Source: Timonella sp031979385 (GTDB lineage: Bacteria; Actinomycetota; Actinomycetes; Actinomycetales; Cellulomonadaceae). Taken from it: a stretch of DNA of 64,000 bases. A program made the position numbers and the translations under genes. The DNA is taken from positions 128,023-192,022 of the forward strand of contig DALZEF010000004.1 in the NCBI GenBank assembly GCA_031979385.1, given 5' to 3'. This document shows positions 7,786-15,572 of this stretch, piece after piece. Under the pieces are notes generated by a model, which was not told the origin of the DNA, did not search any database, and saw only the letters and a program-made list of their open reading frames with translations. Position 1 is the stretch's first letter; every line of letters begins with the position of its first letter.

Positions 7786-9939
7786 GTGAACGTTTCCGCG
7801 CCTGCCCGCCCCTCTGGTTCCACTGCCTCACGTTTTGTGGTGACCGCTCTTGGCGGGTTCGTTGTAGTCGCATTGCTCGCGCTCGTTGCAGCGGCAGCCT
7901 ACTCCGCAGCATTTGCCGAGCCGGAGTTTGCCGACCCCGGTGCGATCGTACGCTACGGGGTCGGCGTCTCGACCCTGTTGACCGAGGCCTTCATCGCTGT
8001 GACTGCCGGGGCGCTTGTCCTGGCGGTTTTCGTGGTACCTGGCGGTGGCCGTGCCAAAGCGATTCGCCCGCCAAGGAAGTCTCGTATTGAACTAAGCGAA
8101 GCCGGGGGTGCTGCGCGGCCGTCTGCGCGTGTGACTTCCCGAGGGCAGGTGGTGCCTGCCTCCGTGACCTTCCGCAAAACGATGCTAATCGCCGGCTGCG
8201 GTGCGGCCGGATGGACCCTGGCCATGCTCGCACGCCTGCTGTTCGTTGGCGCAAACATGGTGGGAATCCCCCTGAGCGATCCGCAGTTCGGCGAGCAGTG
8301 GTTCGTGTTCGTCTCGCGGATTCCGGCGGGCCAGGTGCTACTGACGATCCTCCTGATCGCCGCAGTGGTGACAACCCTGTGTTTCCTGGTGACACGCCCC
8401 ATCGGTGCCATGTGGACCCTCGCGCTCACAGCCTCCGCGTTCGCGTTCCTCGCCTCCATGGGGCACGCCTCAGGCGGTGCAAACCACGTGCAAGCAGTCT
8501 CCGGTATGTTCCTGCACCTTGCCGCCGCCGCGGTGTGGATCGGCGCGCTCGTCACGATCGCGGTCCTCTACCTGATACCGGCCACGCCAGCATCCCATCT
8601 AGCGACGATCACCGCACGGTATTCCGCAATCGCCGGATGGGCATTCGTGTTGGTCGCCGTCTCGGGATTCGTGAGCGCCGTCATCCGCGTGGGCGGGTTT
8701 GACGGGCTGAACACCCAGTATGGGGGCCTCATCTTGGCAAAGACCGGCCTGTTTGTTGTGCTGGGAATCTTTGGGTGGCTGCACCGCCGTCACGTTGTGG
8801 CTCAGTTGGGGTTGTCGCCGAAGGGCGCTCGCGGAATGGTGCCCGCAGCGTTCTGGCGCCTAGCTGGCGCGGAGATACTACTGATGGGAGCCGTTTCCGG
8901 AGTGGCGGTGGCACTCGGTGGTACCGCTCCGCCCGAGTCCGACGAACTGCCACCCGATGCCTCGCCAGCCTACCTGCTGACAGGCTCCGAACTGCCACCT
9001 GAACCGACCTTTACGCGCTGGTTCACCGAATGGAACTTCGACGTGCTGTTCGGATTCCTGTGCATCGCAGGACTCGTTGTGTACTGGCGCTGGGCACTGC
9101 GGCTGCGAGCGCGCGGCGACTCGTGGTCGTGGTTGCGCACCGCCTCCTGGACGCTCGGCATGATCACCATGTTCTGGGTGACCTCAGGTGGTCCAGTCGT
9201 GTACGGGGCTGTCCTGTTCTCCGCACACATGCTCATGCACATGCTGCTTGCGATGGTGATTCCCATCCTGCTGACCCTTGCTGCTCCGGTTACCTTGGTG
9301 ATGCGTGCTGTGCCCGCCCGCAAGGACGATTCGCGCGGTGGACGCGAGTGGCTGCTTGGCATCATCCACTCCCGCTACGGCCAGTTCTTCTCCCACCCGA
9401 TCGTTGCGGCAGTGAACTTCGCGGGTTCGATGATCCTGTTCTACTACACGCCTGCGTTCGAGTTCGCGATGGACACCCACCTCGGGCACATGGCGATGAT
9501 CGTGCACTTCACGCTTGCAGGCTACTTCTTCGCAAATGCACTGATCGGCATCGACCCAGGCCCGAATCGGCCCGGATACGCTCAACGTCTCGTGCTCCTG
9601 CTATCCACGATGGTGTTTCACGCCTTCTTCGGTGTGACCATGATGGCCTCCGAAACCCTGCTCGCCGCCGACTGGTTCGGGCTCATGGGAAGGCCGTGGG
9701 GCGAGAGCGCCATTGCAGATCAACAGCGCGGTGGAGCCATCGCATGGGGCATCGGTGAAATCCCGACCCTCTCGTTGGCGATCATCGTGGCCGTCAGTTG
9801 GGCCACATCCGATGAGCGTGCTGCCCGGCGCCGAGACCGTCAGGTCGAGCAGTACGGTGACGCCGAGCTCGAGGCATACAACCGTCAACTCGCGCAGTTG
9901 GCACAATCTGATGCGCGCCAGGCGGAACGCGACAACTAG
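7786..9939 (+). CDS. CopD / caa3-type CtaG fusion: copper and cytochrome oxidase assembly membrane protein
   Basis: 717 residues from GTG 7786, preceded by AAAGGAG. The N-terminal half (to about 380) is a polytopic CopD-type copper-resistance domain with membrane-embedded His (for example LASMGHASGGANHV and MFLHLAAAAVWIGAL). The C-terminal half is a caa3_CtaG domain with His-rich segments (FSAHMLMHMLLAMVIPILL, HLGHMAMIVHF, VFHAFFGVTMM). This fused arrangement is common in Actinobacteria. The likely role is copper uptake or delivery to the CuA/CuB centres of cytochrome c oxidase. The C-terminus is charged and cytoplasmic. No oxidase subunit genes lie in the window. Confidence 0.9.
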   Translation: MNVSAPARPSGSTASRFVVTALGGFVVVALLALVAAAAYSAAFAEPEFADPGAIVRYGVGVSTLLTEAFIAVTAGALVLAVFVVPGGGRAKAIRPPRKSRIELSEAGGAARPSARVTSRGQVVPASVTFRKTMLIAGCGAAGWTLAMLARLLFVGANMVGIPLSDPQFGEQWFVFVSRIPAGQVLLTILLIAAVVTTLCFLVTRPIGAMWTLALTASAFAFLASMGHASGGANHVQAVSGMFLHLAAAAVWIGALVTIAVLYLIPATPASHLATITARYSAIAGWAFVLVAVSGFVSAVIRVGGFDGLNTQYGGLILAKTGLFVVLGIFGWLHRRHVVAQLGLSPKGARGMVPAAFWRLAGAEILLMGAVSGVAVALGGTAPPESDELPPDASPAYLLTGSELPPEPTFTRWFTEWNFDVLFGFLCIAGLVVYWRWALRLRARGDSWSWLRTASWTLGMITMFWVTSGGPVVYGAVLFSAHMLMHMLLAMVIPILLTLAAPVTLVMRAVPARKDDSRGGREWLLGIIHSRYGQFFSHPIVAAVNFAGSMILFYYTPAFEFAMDTHLGHMAMIVHFTLAGYFFANALIGIDPGPNRPGYAQRLVLLLSTMVFHAFFGVTMMASETLLAADWFGLMGRPWGESAIADQQRGGAIAWGIGEIPTLSLAIIVAVSWATSDERAARRRDRQVEQYGDAELEAYNRQLAQLAQSDARQAERDN

Positions 9940-9956
9940 GGCGCACATTGCCGGGA

Positions 9957-9975
9957 CTGCTCGGCAACCGAGCAG
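9957..9975 (+). terminator. Short hairpin after the CtaG/CopD gene
   Basis: Perfect 8-bp stem CTGCTCGG/CCGAGCAG with loop CAA, 17 bases after the stop at 9939 and just ahead of the large palindrome 9996-10067. No U-run directly follows. Confidence 0.5.
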
Positions 9976-9995
9976 GCGCAGGTTTCTTCACCTTC

Positions 9996-10067
9996 GCCAA
10001 TCTGTGGGTTTTCTCGGCGATCCGTGCCTACCAGCGGCACAGATCGCCGAACAAAACCACAGATCGG
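9996..10067. repeat. Long palindromic repeat, copy 1
   Basis: Two roughly 31-base arms, imperfectly complementary with five or so mismatches or bulges, around the loop CTACCAGCG. Right arm 10037-10067, left arm 9996-10027. Loop and right arm are almost identical (one or two differences over about 36 bases) to copy 2 at 10560-10631, in the same orientation. It lies between convergent genes, so it could work as a terminator, but the conserved sequence suggests an interspersed repeat element. Confidence 0.8.
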
Positions 10068-10087
10068 TTTCCGTTATCGAGCCAGGT

Positions 10088-10450
10088 TCAGGCGTCAACG
10101 TCCAGGTGATGGAACAGGGAGTCCGGGTCAGGCACAGATTGCTCGCGAGTCGTGGGCGTGACTTCCTGTGAGTCCTGTGACGTGCTCGAATCGGTTTCCT
10201 GTTGTTGAAGCTCGCTCAGGCGCTGCATGGCCATGGTGACGGATGCAGACGCAACGGAGACGGCTGCGGCATCGGCAGCAAGGGTTTCTTCGCTTTCCTG
10301 GTTCGCGGTGTCTTCGACCAGTTTTTGCTGCGCATCCTGAAGTTCCTTCTGGGCGAGTTTGAGGGCTCTCTGCGCTGATGCGATCTGAGAGGCATTGGAC
10401 GAAGCTGAGGTTCCAGTTGAGGTTCCCGTCGATGTGACCGACTGAATCAT
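10088..10450 (-). CDS. Small Ser/Thr-rich coiled-coil protein (FlxA-like, tentative)
   Basis: 120 residues from ATG 10450, chosen because AGGAGAA lies at the right distance; the frame is open for 28 more codons upstream without a ribosome site. A Ser/Thr/Gly-rich N-terminus (TSTGTSTGTSASSNASQ) is followed by a helical region with heptad-like spacing (IASAQRALKLAQKELQDAQQ) and a second helix (MAMQRLSELQQQE), ending in a polar acidic tail. No signal peptide, membrane segment or Cys. The layout resembles FlxA-like proteins, but identity is uncertain. Unusually, a near-identical palindrome lies on each side (9996-10067 and 10560-10631). Confidence 0.6.
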   Translation of the reverse strand: MIQSVTSTGTSTGTSASSNASQIASAQRALKLAQKELQDAQQKLVEDTANQESEETLAADAAAVSVASASVTMAMQRLSELQQQETDSSTSQDSQEVTPTTREQSVPDPDSLFHHLDVDA

Positions 10451-10559
10451 GATGGTTCTCCTACCGTTTTCGTTGATGTACGCCCTACACATCGACGCGC
10501 TATTACCCTTTGGCTGGAAAAACTTCAGATACACAGTGTCTACACAGTTAAGTGATCTC

Positions 10560-10631
10560 GCCGACCTGTGGGTTTCCTCGCCGGTCTGTGCTTACCAGCG
10601 GCACAGATCGCCGAACAAAACCACAGATTGG
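10560..10631. repeat. Long palindromic repeat, copy 2
   Basis: Left arm 10560-10591, loop 10592-10600, right arm 10601-10631. Same orientation as copy 1, with more divergence in the left arm than in the right. It lies just after the stop of the APH-like gene (minus strand, ends 10648), again a transcript-end position. Confidence 0.8.
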
Positions 10632-10647
10632 CCGTTGATCCTTCCAC

Positions 10648-11580
10648 TCAGGCGATATGGAGATCGGCAACGGCGGCAATCTTCAAGGTTGCCGCCGCTG
10701 CCCTGTGTGAACGGTCTTCGAGATGCCACGATGCTGACAGGCAGCCGTAGGCGCGCACCCAGCGGAGGAAACGTTCGCTCAGGTCAACCCCGTAATGCTC
10801 GTGGAGATGCTGTCCGATGGTCTCGATGCGTTCAAGGAAACGTTCACCTGTTTGCGGGTCAAGCACGTCTGGATTGAAAACGATGTTCGCGTAATCGAAC
10901 AGCGATTCGCCAAGCACGCCTTTGGGATCGATGAACAACCAGGGTTGCGGCTCGCCGGAAAAGTGGAGCAGATTTCCGTGATGCACGTCCCCGTGTAGGC
11001 CAACCCGGTCCATAGGGAACGCGAACAATTCGGCAGCATCGACGCGTGCGCGAGAAACAACTGCCGCGCTGTTGGGTACCTTGGTTGCCTGTTCAACCTC
11101 GCGTGGGTCGCAGTTGCGCAGGGCGCGGAACCGGTCTTCCAAGGACTCAAGCCCGGCGCACTCGTCTGATGTTGAACTATGTAGCCGTGCCACTGCATCG
11201 CACAACCGCCTCACGGTAGATGACTGGAATGACATCTGATCCAGCGGTTCGCCGACAGGCATGAGGGCAACCCGTGGCCCATCGTCCCACCGGGTGTCGC
11301 AGAGGAGAACAATCGGAGCCATCCCATGTGCCCAGCGGGATTGAACCTCAAGCCCGGCACGTTCCTCCGGCCCAAACGCACACTTCAACATCCACGTCCG
11401 GCCAGATGGTTGCCGCTCAGCCCGACCATCCACCACAGGGGAGATGCTGGATGGGAGTGGGGACTCGTCGGCAATAAAAACCGGGACCAACATGCTCGAC
11501 GGCGTTTCGATGACTGCTCCGGCGCTGCGCGCACCGAGGGCGTCTAGGCACAGATCGAGGTGTTCACGCCGAGTAAACAA
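10648..11580 (-). CDS. APH(6)/hydroxyurea-type phosphotransferase
   Basis: 310 residues. The catalytic loop GLHGDVHHGNLLHF and the metal-binding DPKGVLGESLFDYANI identify the protein-kinase-like aminoglycoside/hydroxyurea phosphotransferase family (StrB-like). The core of the N-lobe is less clear. The start appears to be TTG at 11580, with AAGGAAA 6-8 bases upstream; no ATG or GTG fits better. Chromosomal members of this family often have unknown small-molecule substrates, so actual drug resistance cannot be inferred. It lies 28 bases downstream of the IclR gene in the same direction and may be cotranscribed. Confidence 0.8.
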   Translation of the reverse strand: MFTRREHLDLCLDALGARSAGAVIETPSSMLVPVFIADESPLPSSISPVVDGRAERQPSGRTWMLKCAFGPEERAGLEVQSRWAHGMAPIVLLCDTRWDDGPRVALMPVGEPLDQMSFQSSTVRRLCDAVARLHSSTSDECAGLESLEDRFRALRNCDPREVEQATKVPNSAAVVSRARVDAAELFAFPMDRVGLHGDVHHGNLLHFSGEPQPWLFIDPKGVLGESLFDYANIVFNPDVLDPQTGERFLERIETIGQHLHEHYGVDLSERFLRWVRAYGCLSASWHLEDRSHRAAAATLKIAAVADLHIA

Positions 11581-11607
11581 GCCAATTTCCTTCCCGCACC
11601 CGAGGAT

Positions 11608-12369
11608 TCACGCACCACGTAGCAGCAGATGCAGGCCCTGCGGTAGGAGCGGCGGAATCTCGCGGGTGATGATCTCAGCGAGTTCGGCCTCGCGTTCAGG
11701 GGTCATGCGCGTTGCCAGAGTGGTGATCGACAGTGCGCCGACGGGGGAGCCGCCGTGCATGATGGCGGTGCCGAGGCAGGCCACGTCTGGTTCGTTCTCG
11801 CCGTGTTCGAGCGCGTAGTTGCGTTCGCGGGCCCGATGCACGGCTGCCCGAAGAGCGTTCGCGCTGGTCGGACTATCCTGACCCACGTAGCTGTCGAGCA
11901 GATGGTCTGGCACGTTACGTGCCGCGAGCAATGCGCGGCCCATCGCAGTTGTCGCAACGGGCATGCGTTGGCCGACCGCCGACCACACGCGAATGGCACG
12001 CTCAGGTTCTACCTTGTCGAGATACAGGATGCGGTCTCCTGTCAGCACGCCAAAGTGGACGAGCTCGTTGGTTTCGCGGGCAAGGGTGACGAGTGCCGGA
12101 TGTATGGCCGTGGCCAGGTTTCGTGGGCCGAAGCTGCGTTCGGTGAGTTCAAAGGTCGCTGGACCGATGCGATAGCTTCCCTGGTCGCCGTCCTGTTCGG
12201 CGAAGCCACGTAGACGCATCGTGGAAAGCAGGCGGTAGGCGGTGGACTTGTTGATTCCCGTTGCCTGTGCGAGATCCGCGAGCGGAGCGCCTTCGGGTCC
12301 GGCGTCCGCAAGCGTCATGAGCAGTTGCAAAACGCGGTCCACAGACTCGATGCGCGGTGACTCGGCCAT
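11608..12369 (-). CDS. IclR-family transcriptional regulator
   Basis: 253 residues from ATG 12369, chosen because AAGGA lies 5 bases upstream; 13 further upstream codons are open. N-terminal winged helix (SVDRVLQLLMTLADAG, then LADLAQATGINKSTAYRLLSTM) followed by the IclR effector domain (LATAIHPALVTLARETNELVHFGVLTGDRILYLDK, GRALLAARNVP, AIMHGGSPVGALSI). Divergent from the C26 amidotransferase gene at 12632, which is its likeliest target by position; APH-like gene follows downstream. Effector unknown. Confidence 0.92.
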   Translation of the reverse strand: MAESPRIESVDRVLQLLMTLADAGPEGAPLADLAQATGINKSTAYRLLSTMRLRGFAEQDGDQGSYRIGPATFELTERSFGPRNLATAIHPALVTLARETNELVHFGVLTGDRILYLDKVEPERAIRVWSAVGQRMPVATTAMGRALLAARNVPDHLLDSYVGQDSPTSANALRAAVHRARERNYALEHGENEPDVACLGTAIMHGGSPVGALSITTLATRMTPEREAELAEIITREIPPLLPQGLHLLLRGA

Positions 12370-12631
12370 GGGGGTCCTTACTATCTGTTTCCACAGCAAT
12401 TGTGTCACTGTCCTAGTGGTTAGACGGATTCTGTGAATCGGAACGGCTGTTGAGTGAGGGCTTAGGGCGGGCGGCGGTAGCGCCCGCGTAAACCGCTAAG
12501 GCACTATGAGTGCCCTGAGAGAACAGAAATTTTCCTACTCTGGCTCGCTGCTGAAACAGTTCGGTAACTTCACCGTCAGTAGAGTAACTGGTGCTGCCAT
12601 TTGTTTCCCTCGCGACCACGCAAGGAGCACC

Positions 12632-13402
12632 ATGAAGATCGCACTCCTCCACCTTCGCAACGAGCGCCCGCATGATCCGCAGTTCCAAACTGAACTGGAC
12701 ATCCTCAACAACGCTGCGGTCGCGGCTGTCGAATCCCTTGGCTGGGAGGCGGAACTGCTCGCCAACGGCGAGCTCCCGGTGGCTGAGGCGGTTGCGGCGG
12801 TCTCGCGCGCGGACGCGGTCGTGGTCCTTGGCGGTGAGGACGTTATGCCGCAACTTTACGGGGGTCCGGTCGAGTATCCGGGCGGTGGATATCACGACGC
12901 CTTGGCCGATACCGCCCAGATTGCAGCGATTCACGCAGCGGTTCTGACCGATACCCCGCTGCTGGGTATTTGCCGTGGGCTGCAGTTGATCAACGTGGCG
13001 TTCGGCGGCACGCTCGTGCAGCACATTGGATCCAACGAACATCGGGGCGAGGGCGGTTGGCCGGACTCGTTCACCACCACGAGCGTTGAGGTGGTGAATG
13101 TGACTGATCGACCCGGGGACATCGCGGCACCTGACCTTGACGAATTGCGCCAAGATATCGGAACCGAACCGGTGTTCTGTACCCACCATCAGGCAGTTGA
13201 TCGCTTGGGGCAGGGTTTGCGGACGGTCGCACGAGCAGCAGACGGAATCGTCGAGGCCGTGGTCCATGAGACCTCTCCCGTGACAGGCGTGCAGTGGCAT
13301 CCAGAACACCCAGAGACTGCGGCCTCTCAACTGACACGGCTCTTGCAACGGCTCGGACGTCAAGCCCGCGCACGTTCCGCACAGTGCGATGCGTCCGAGT
13401 AA
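12632..13402 (+). CDS. Class I glutamine amidotransferase, peptidase C26 (PuuD-like)
   Basis: 256 residues from ATG 12632 (CAAGGAGCACC upstream); 42 upstream codons are open but lack a ribosome site. The nucleophile elbow LLGICRGLQLINVAFGGTL places the catalytic Cys near residue 113, and VQWHPEHPE near 220 supplies the His-Glu pair. The family hydrolyses gamma-glutamyl compounds such as gamma-glutamyl-GABA in putrescine breakdown. No other puu gene is near, so the true substrate is open. An IclR regulator is transcribed divergently. The coding frame runs straight into a TetR remnant after its TAA. Confidence 0.85.
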   Translation: MKIALLHLRNERPHDPQFQTELDILNNAAVAAVESLGWEAELLANGELPVAEAVAAVSRADAVVVLGGEDVMPQLYGGPVEYPGGGYHDALADTAQIAAIHAAVLTDTPLLGICRGLQLINVAFGGTLVQHIGSNEHRGEGGWPDSFTTTSVEVVNVTDRPGDIAAPDLDELRQDIGTEPVFCTHHQAVDRLGQGLRTVARAADGIVEAVVHETSPVTGVQWHPEHPETAASQLTRLLQRLGRQARARSAQCDASE

Positions 13403-13578
13403 CGCATCAAGATCATCGCTGCCGCATTGAAGATGGGGCAGATACCCCAGACGCGACGCTACAGCAGATCGCACAGGCCGCCGGGGTGACAAAACAGGGC
13501 CTCCTCTACCACTGCCCCGACCGCGTGGCGCTGCAACAGGCGCTGATCCAGCATGTGTTCTCCTGCTGGAGAGCATGA
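13403..13578 (+). pseudogene. TetR-family regulator remnant (HTH only, frameshifted)
   Basis: Directly after the TAA at 13400-13402 the same frame reads RIKIIAAAL, the usual helix 1 of a TetR regulator; the match then continues one frame over as GADTPDATLQQIAQAAGV and TKQGLLYHCPDRVALQQALI, a textbook TetR helix-turn-helix. No start codon precedes it, a frameshift splits it, and it stops at 13578 with no ligand-binding domain. The Cys in YHCPD stands where Phe is normal. Best explained as the left-over 5' part of a deleted regulator gene. Confidence 0.65.
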
Positions 13579-13713
13579 ACTGTTGTAGAGATGGAGAGGC
13601 CTTTTGACTGGGGAACCTTAAAGACAAGGCTAAATCCGTAGGTTGACGGCATGAGGAAAATTCTTGCACCATTTGTCCGTATTGTACTGATCTCTTTGGA
13701 GGGTATTCGTTTC

Positions 13714-14265
13714 ATGAAGAGGTTCGTTCTAGCCTCATTTATTATTTTGGGTATCTTGTGCCCCGCAGTCCCTGCTGCCGCTGCCGGTGATCCATTCGAA
13801 TATGATGATGCACGCATCAGTAGTAAGGAGGCAACTTCCACCCAGGCCAGGATTCCATCAGTGACATACGTGCACGAGTTGGTAAATCGATCAAAGGAAA
13901 CTTATTGGACTAACAAAAGTCAGAAGTTGGGTTTCTGTTACAGTGAAAATGGTGGAACGTGTACGATATCAAAAGGAACTACAAGCACTCGAACATTTCA
14001 AGGTGAGTTAGAGATTCCAGTGAAGAGAATTGCGGCAATTATTGGAATATCGCAATCTACAAGTGTCTCCGTTTCTGTTTCGTGCACGTCTCCAAAGTTG
14101 AAGAAAGATCAGCGATGGGTAGCGTGGCCTGTTGGGTCTAATCACAAGTACAAGGTGAAGCGCACGGCGTACTATGGTTCGAAAGTGATCGAAGTGAAGA
14201 CGGGCAGTAATTTCAAATACACATTCAATCCGTATCAGAATGGATTCAAATGTGGAATCGGATAA
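13714..14265 (+). CDS. Secreted protein of unknown function, low GC
   Basis: 183 residues from ATG 13714 with GGAGGG about 12 bases upstream; an in-frame ATG at 13651 would add 21 residues. MKRFVLASFIILGILCPAVPAAAAG is a signal peptide with an AAA-G cleavage site. The mature part has five Cys-bearing or aromatic strands but no motif I recognise. Base composition is clearly richer in A and T than that of the flanking genes, suggesting recent acquisition. Overlaps the following lipoprotein gene by 16 bases. Confidence 0.65.
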   Translation: MKRFVLASFIILGILCPAVPAAAAGDPFEYDDARISSKEATSTQARIPSVTYVHELVNRSKETYWTNKSQKLGFCYSENGGTCTISKGTTSTRTFQGELEIPVKRIAAIIGISQSTSVSVSVSCTSPKLKKDQRWVAWPVGSNHKYKVKRTAYYGSKVIEVKTGSNFKYTFNPYQNGFKCGIG

Positions 14266-14609
14266 TCTGGCTCGTTTCCATTCTAGTCGTGTCTGTGGCA
14301 GCTTGCAGCACAGAACGTGGTGCCCCTACCAGTCTGGATGATTTAGTAGGGCTGTCCCCTGCACAGGTTCAGTTGCTAACCCCATCAGATGAAGCATTCA
14401 TCGTTTACGATCTTTCTGAAGCGATCTTGGGCGTTGAGGAAACGTATACGGTGGATCAAGCTAGTAATTTTGTGGTTCTTGCAGCATGCCAGGAACCGGG
14501 CGGTTTTGCTGTTGTGGCGGTGCCGGATACTTTAGGACGTCCTCTTGTGGAGGATGCGCTTGAAGGGAAGTACATGCACCTGTTGCACTGTAGCGACGGA
14601 GACTCATAA
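14250..14609 (+). CDS. Small lipoprotein of unknown function
   Basis: 119 residues. MWNRIIWLVSILVVSVAAC is a short lipoprotein signal with lipobox VAAC (Cys at residue 19). The mature part is acidic with two further Cys (LAACQEP, LLHCSD) that could form a disulphide. No family recognised. Its start lies inside the end of the preceding secreted-protein gene, so translation is probably coupled and the two may act together. It shares the low GC of that gene. A 23-bp perfect hairpin follows. Confidence 0.6.
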   Translation: MWNRIIWLVSILVVSVAACSTERGAPTSLDDLVGLSPAQVQLLTPSDEAFIVYDLSEAILGVEETYTVDQASNFVVLAACQEPGGFAVVAVPDTLGRPLVEDALEGKYMHLLHCSDGDS

Positions 14610-14624
14610 GGATCGTTTGCCCTA

Positions 14625-14679
14625 GACGACGAGTCGGCTGGGTCGGGATGAATGAACCCGACCCAGCCGACTCGTCGTC
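14625..14679. terminator. Strong hairpin terminator with the CTCGTCG arm
   Basis: Perfect 23-bp stem (arms 14625-14647 and 14657-14679) with a 9-base loop. The outer end GACGACGAGTC/GACTCGTCGTC followed by AATT is shared with hairpins at 40105-40155 and 49241-49289. Confidence 0.8.
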
Positions 14680-14764
14680 AATTGTGCGTACAGGCGTCTG
14701 ATGACCAGTAAAAACGTACTCTAACGCTTTCTTGTTCAATCAGAGCGCGCACTAGGATGGGGTT

Positions 14765-15100
14765 ATGGACGTGAACACAGTTGCTCAAAACCTGGCTGGG
14801 ATCAGCCAATGGATAGACGAGGGCAACGCCGCACGTGATCCCGAAGCGGCAACATGGGCGCGTCTTGCGAAGATCACGGAGGAAGCCGGCGAAGTCGTTG
14901 CCGCATACATCGGAGCGACCGGACAGAACCCGCGTAAGGGTCTCACACATACTATGGACGATGTTGAAGCGGAACTGCTCGACGTGGCTGCGACTGCTTT
15001 GACCGCTCTTGAACACCTGCGCGGAAACGACGGCACATCCCTTGGACTCTTTGCAGCGAAGGTCCAAAAAATCGCAGATCGCGCAGGAATCTCAGAATGA
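14765..15100 (+). CDS. MazG-like nucleotide pyrophosphohydrolase
   Basis: 111 residues. The helix WARLAKITEEAGEVVAAYIG with the EExxE metal motif, followed by DDVEAELLDVAATALTAL carrying the ExxxD pair, is the MazG-like all-alpha NTP pyrophosphohydrolase fold. These small proteins hydrolyse house-cleaning NTPs. A TAGGAT hexamer ends 6 bases before the ATG and there is no ribosome site, so the transcript is probably leaderless. The next gene begins about 70 bases downstream. Confidence 0.8.
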   Translation: MDVNTVAQNLAGISQWIDEGNAARDPEAATWARLAKITEEAGEVVAAYIGATGQNPRKGLTHTMDDVEAELLDVAATALTALEHLRGNDGTSLGLFAAKVQKIADRAGISE

Positions 15101-15171
15101 CGTTCGAAGTTCTCTGCCCGAGATGCTGCGCGATCGCGTCATCGGGCGGAGAATAGAAGAGGGGGATGCCG

Positions 15172-15405
15172 ATGGGAATTTTCAAGAAAAAGAAGCACGA
15201 CACCACAGACACCCGTGCCCGCGGCATGCGCATCACGGAGACGTTCATTCTTCCGATATACGGTCCTGCGCAGATAGGCGACTCCACCAAGCCGATCCGC
15301 CCGGTCAGCAAGGAAGAGGCCGCACGTGAGGCAGACATGCAGGAACGCCTCGAACGTAAGGTAGCCGCTGATGGGACCGTCTATTTCGTCGAGCGCGAGA
15401 ACTAG
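15172..15405 (+). CDS. Small hypothetical protein
   Basis: 77 residues from ATG 15172, preferred to ATG 15166 because GAGGGGG lies 6 bases before the former and abuts the latter. It starts with a Lys cluster (MGIFKKKK), holds the segment ITETFILPIYGPAQIGD and ends with a Glu/Arg-rich helix. Soluble, no Cys, no recognised family. Follows the MazG-like gene and precedes an exceptionally long hairpin. Confidence 0.55.
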   Translation: MGIFKKKKHDTTDTRARGMRITETFILPIYGPAQIGDSTKPIRPVSKEEAAREADMQERLERKVAADGTVYFVEREN

Positions 15406-15426
15406 ACGGTACACGCGGTTGGTCAG

Positions 15427-15493
15427 CCAGGGTACGGTTTTCTATGTTTTGCCTAATAGTTATTTAGGCAAAACATAGAAAACCGTACCCTGG
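15427..15493. terminator. 30-bp perfect stem hairpin
   Basis: Arms 15427-15456 and 15464-15493 are perfect complements around a 7-base loop. It begins 21 bases after the small hypothetical gene. The stem holds internal runs of T (GGTTTTC, GTTTTGCC). It is longer than an ordinary terminator needs and has no poly-U tail at its base. Confidence 0.75.
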
Positions 15494-15572
15494 TTCCTCA
15501 AACACTGATCCTTACGGGACCAACCCGGGCTTAGGTCATCAGGTGTTCACAATGCCTCGATAGACTTAAGCG

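Noticed and set aside
10088..10631. Insertion sequence or composite transposon bounded by the palindromes
   Set aside because: The gene between them is no transposase, the copies are direct and not inverted, and no target-site duplication is visible; kept only as a repeat finding.
11462..11475. Ninth copy of the CTCGTCG motif
   Set aside because: It lies inside the APH-like coding sequence, where the bases encode Ala-Asp-Glu-Ser; probably chance.
12413..13672. 419-codon open frame antisense to the amidotransferase gene
   Set aside because: Covers the C26 gene and TetR remnant on the other strand; translation shows no domain and is Arg/Cys-rich, as shadows are.
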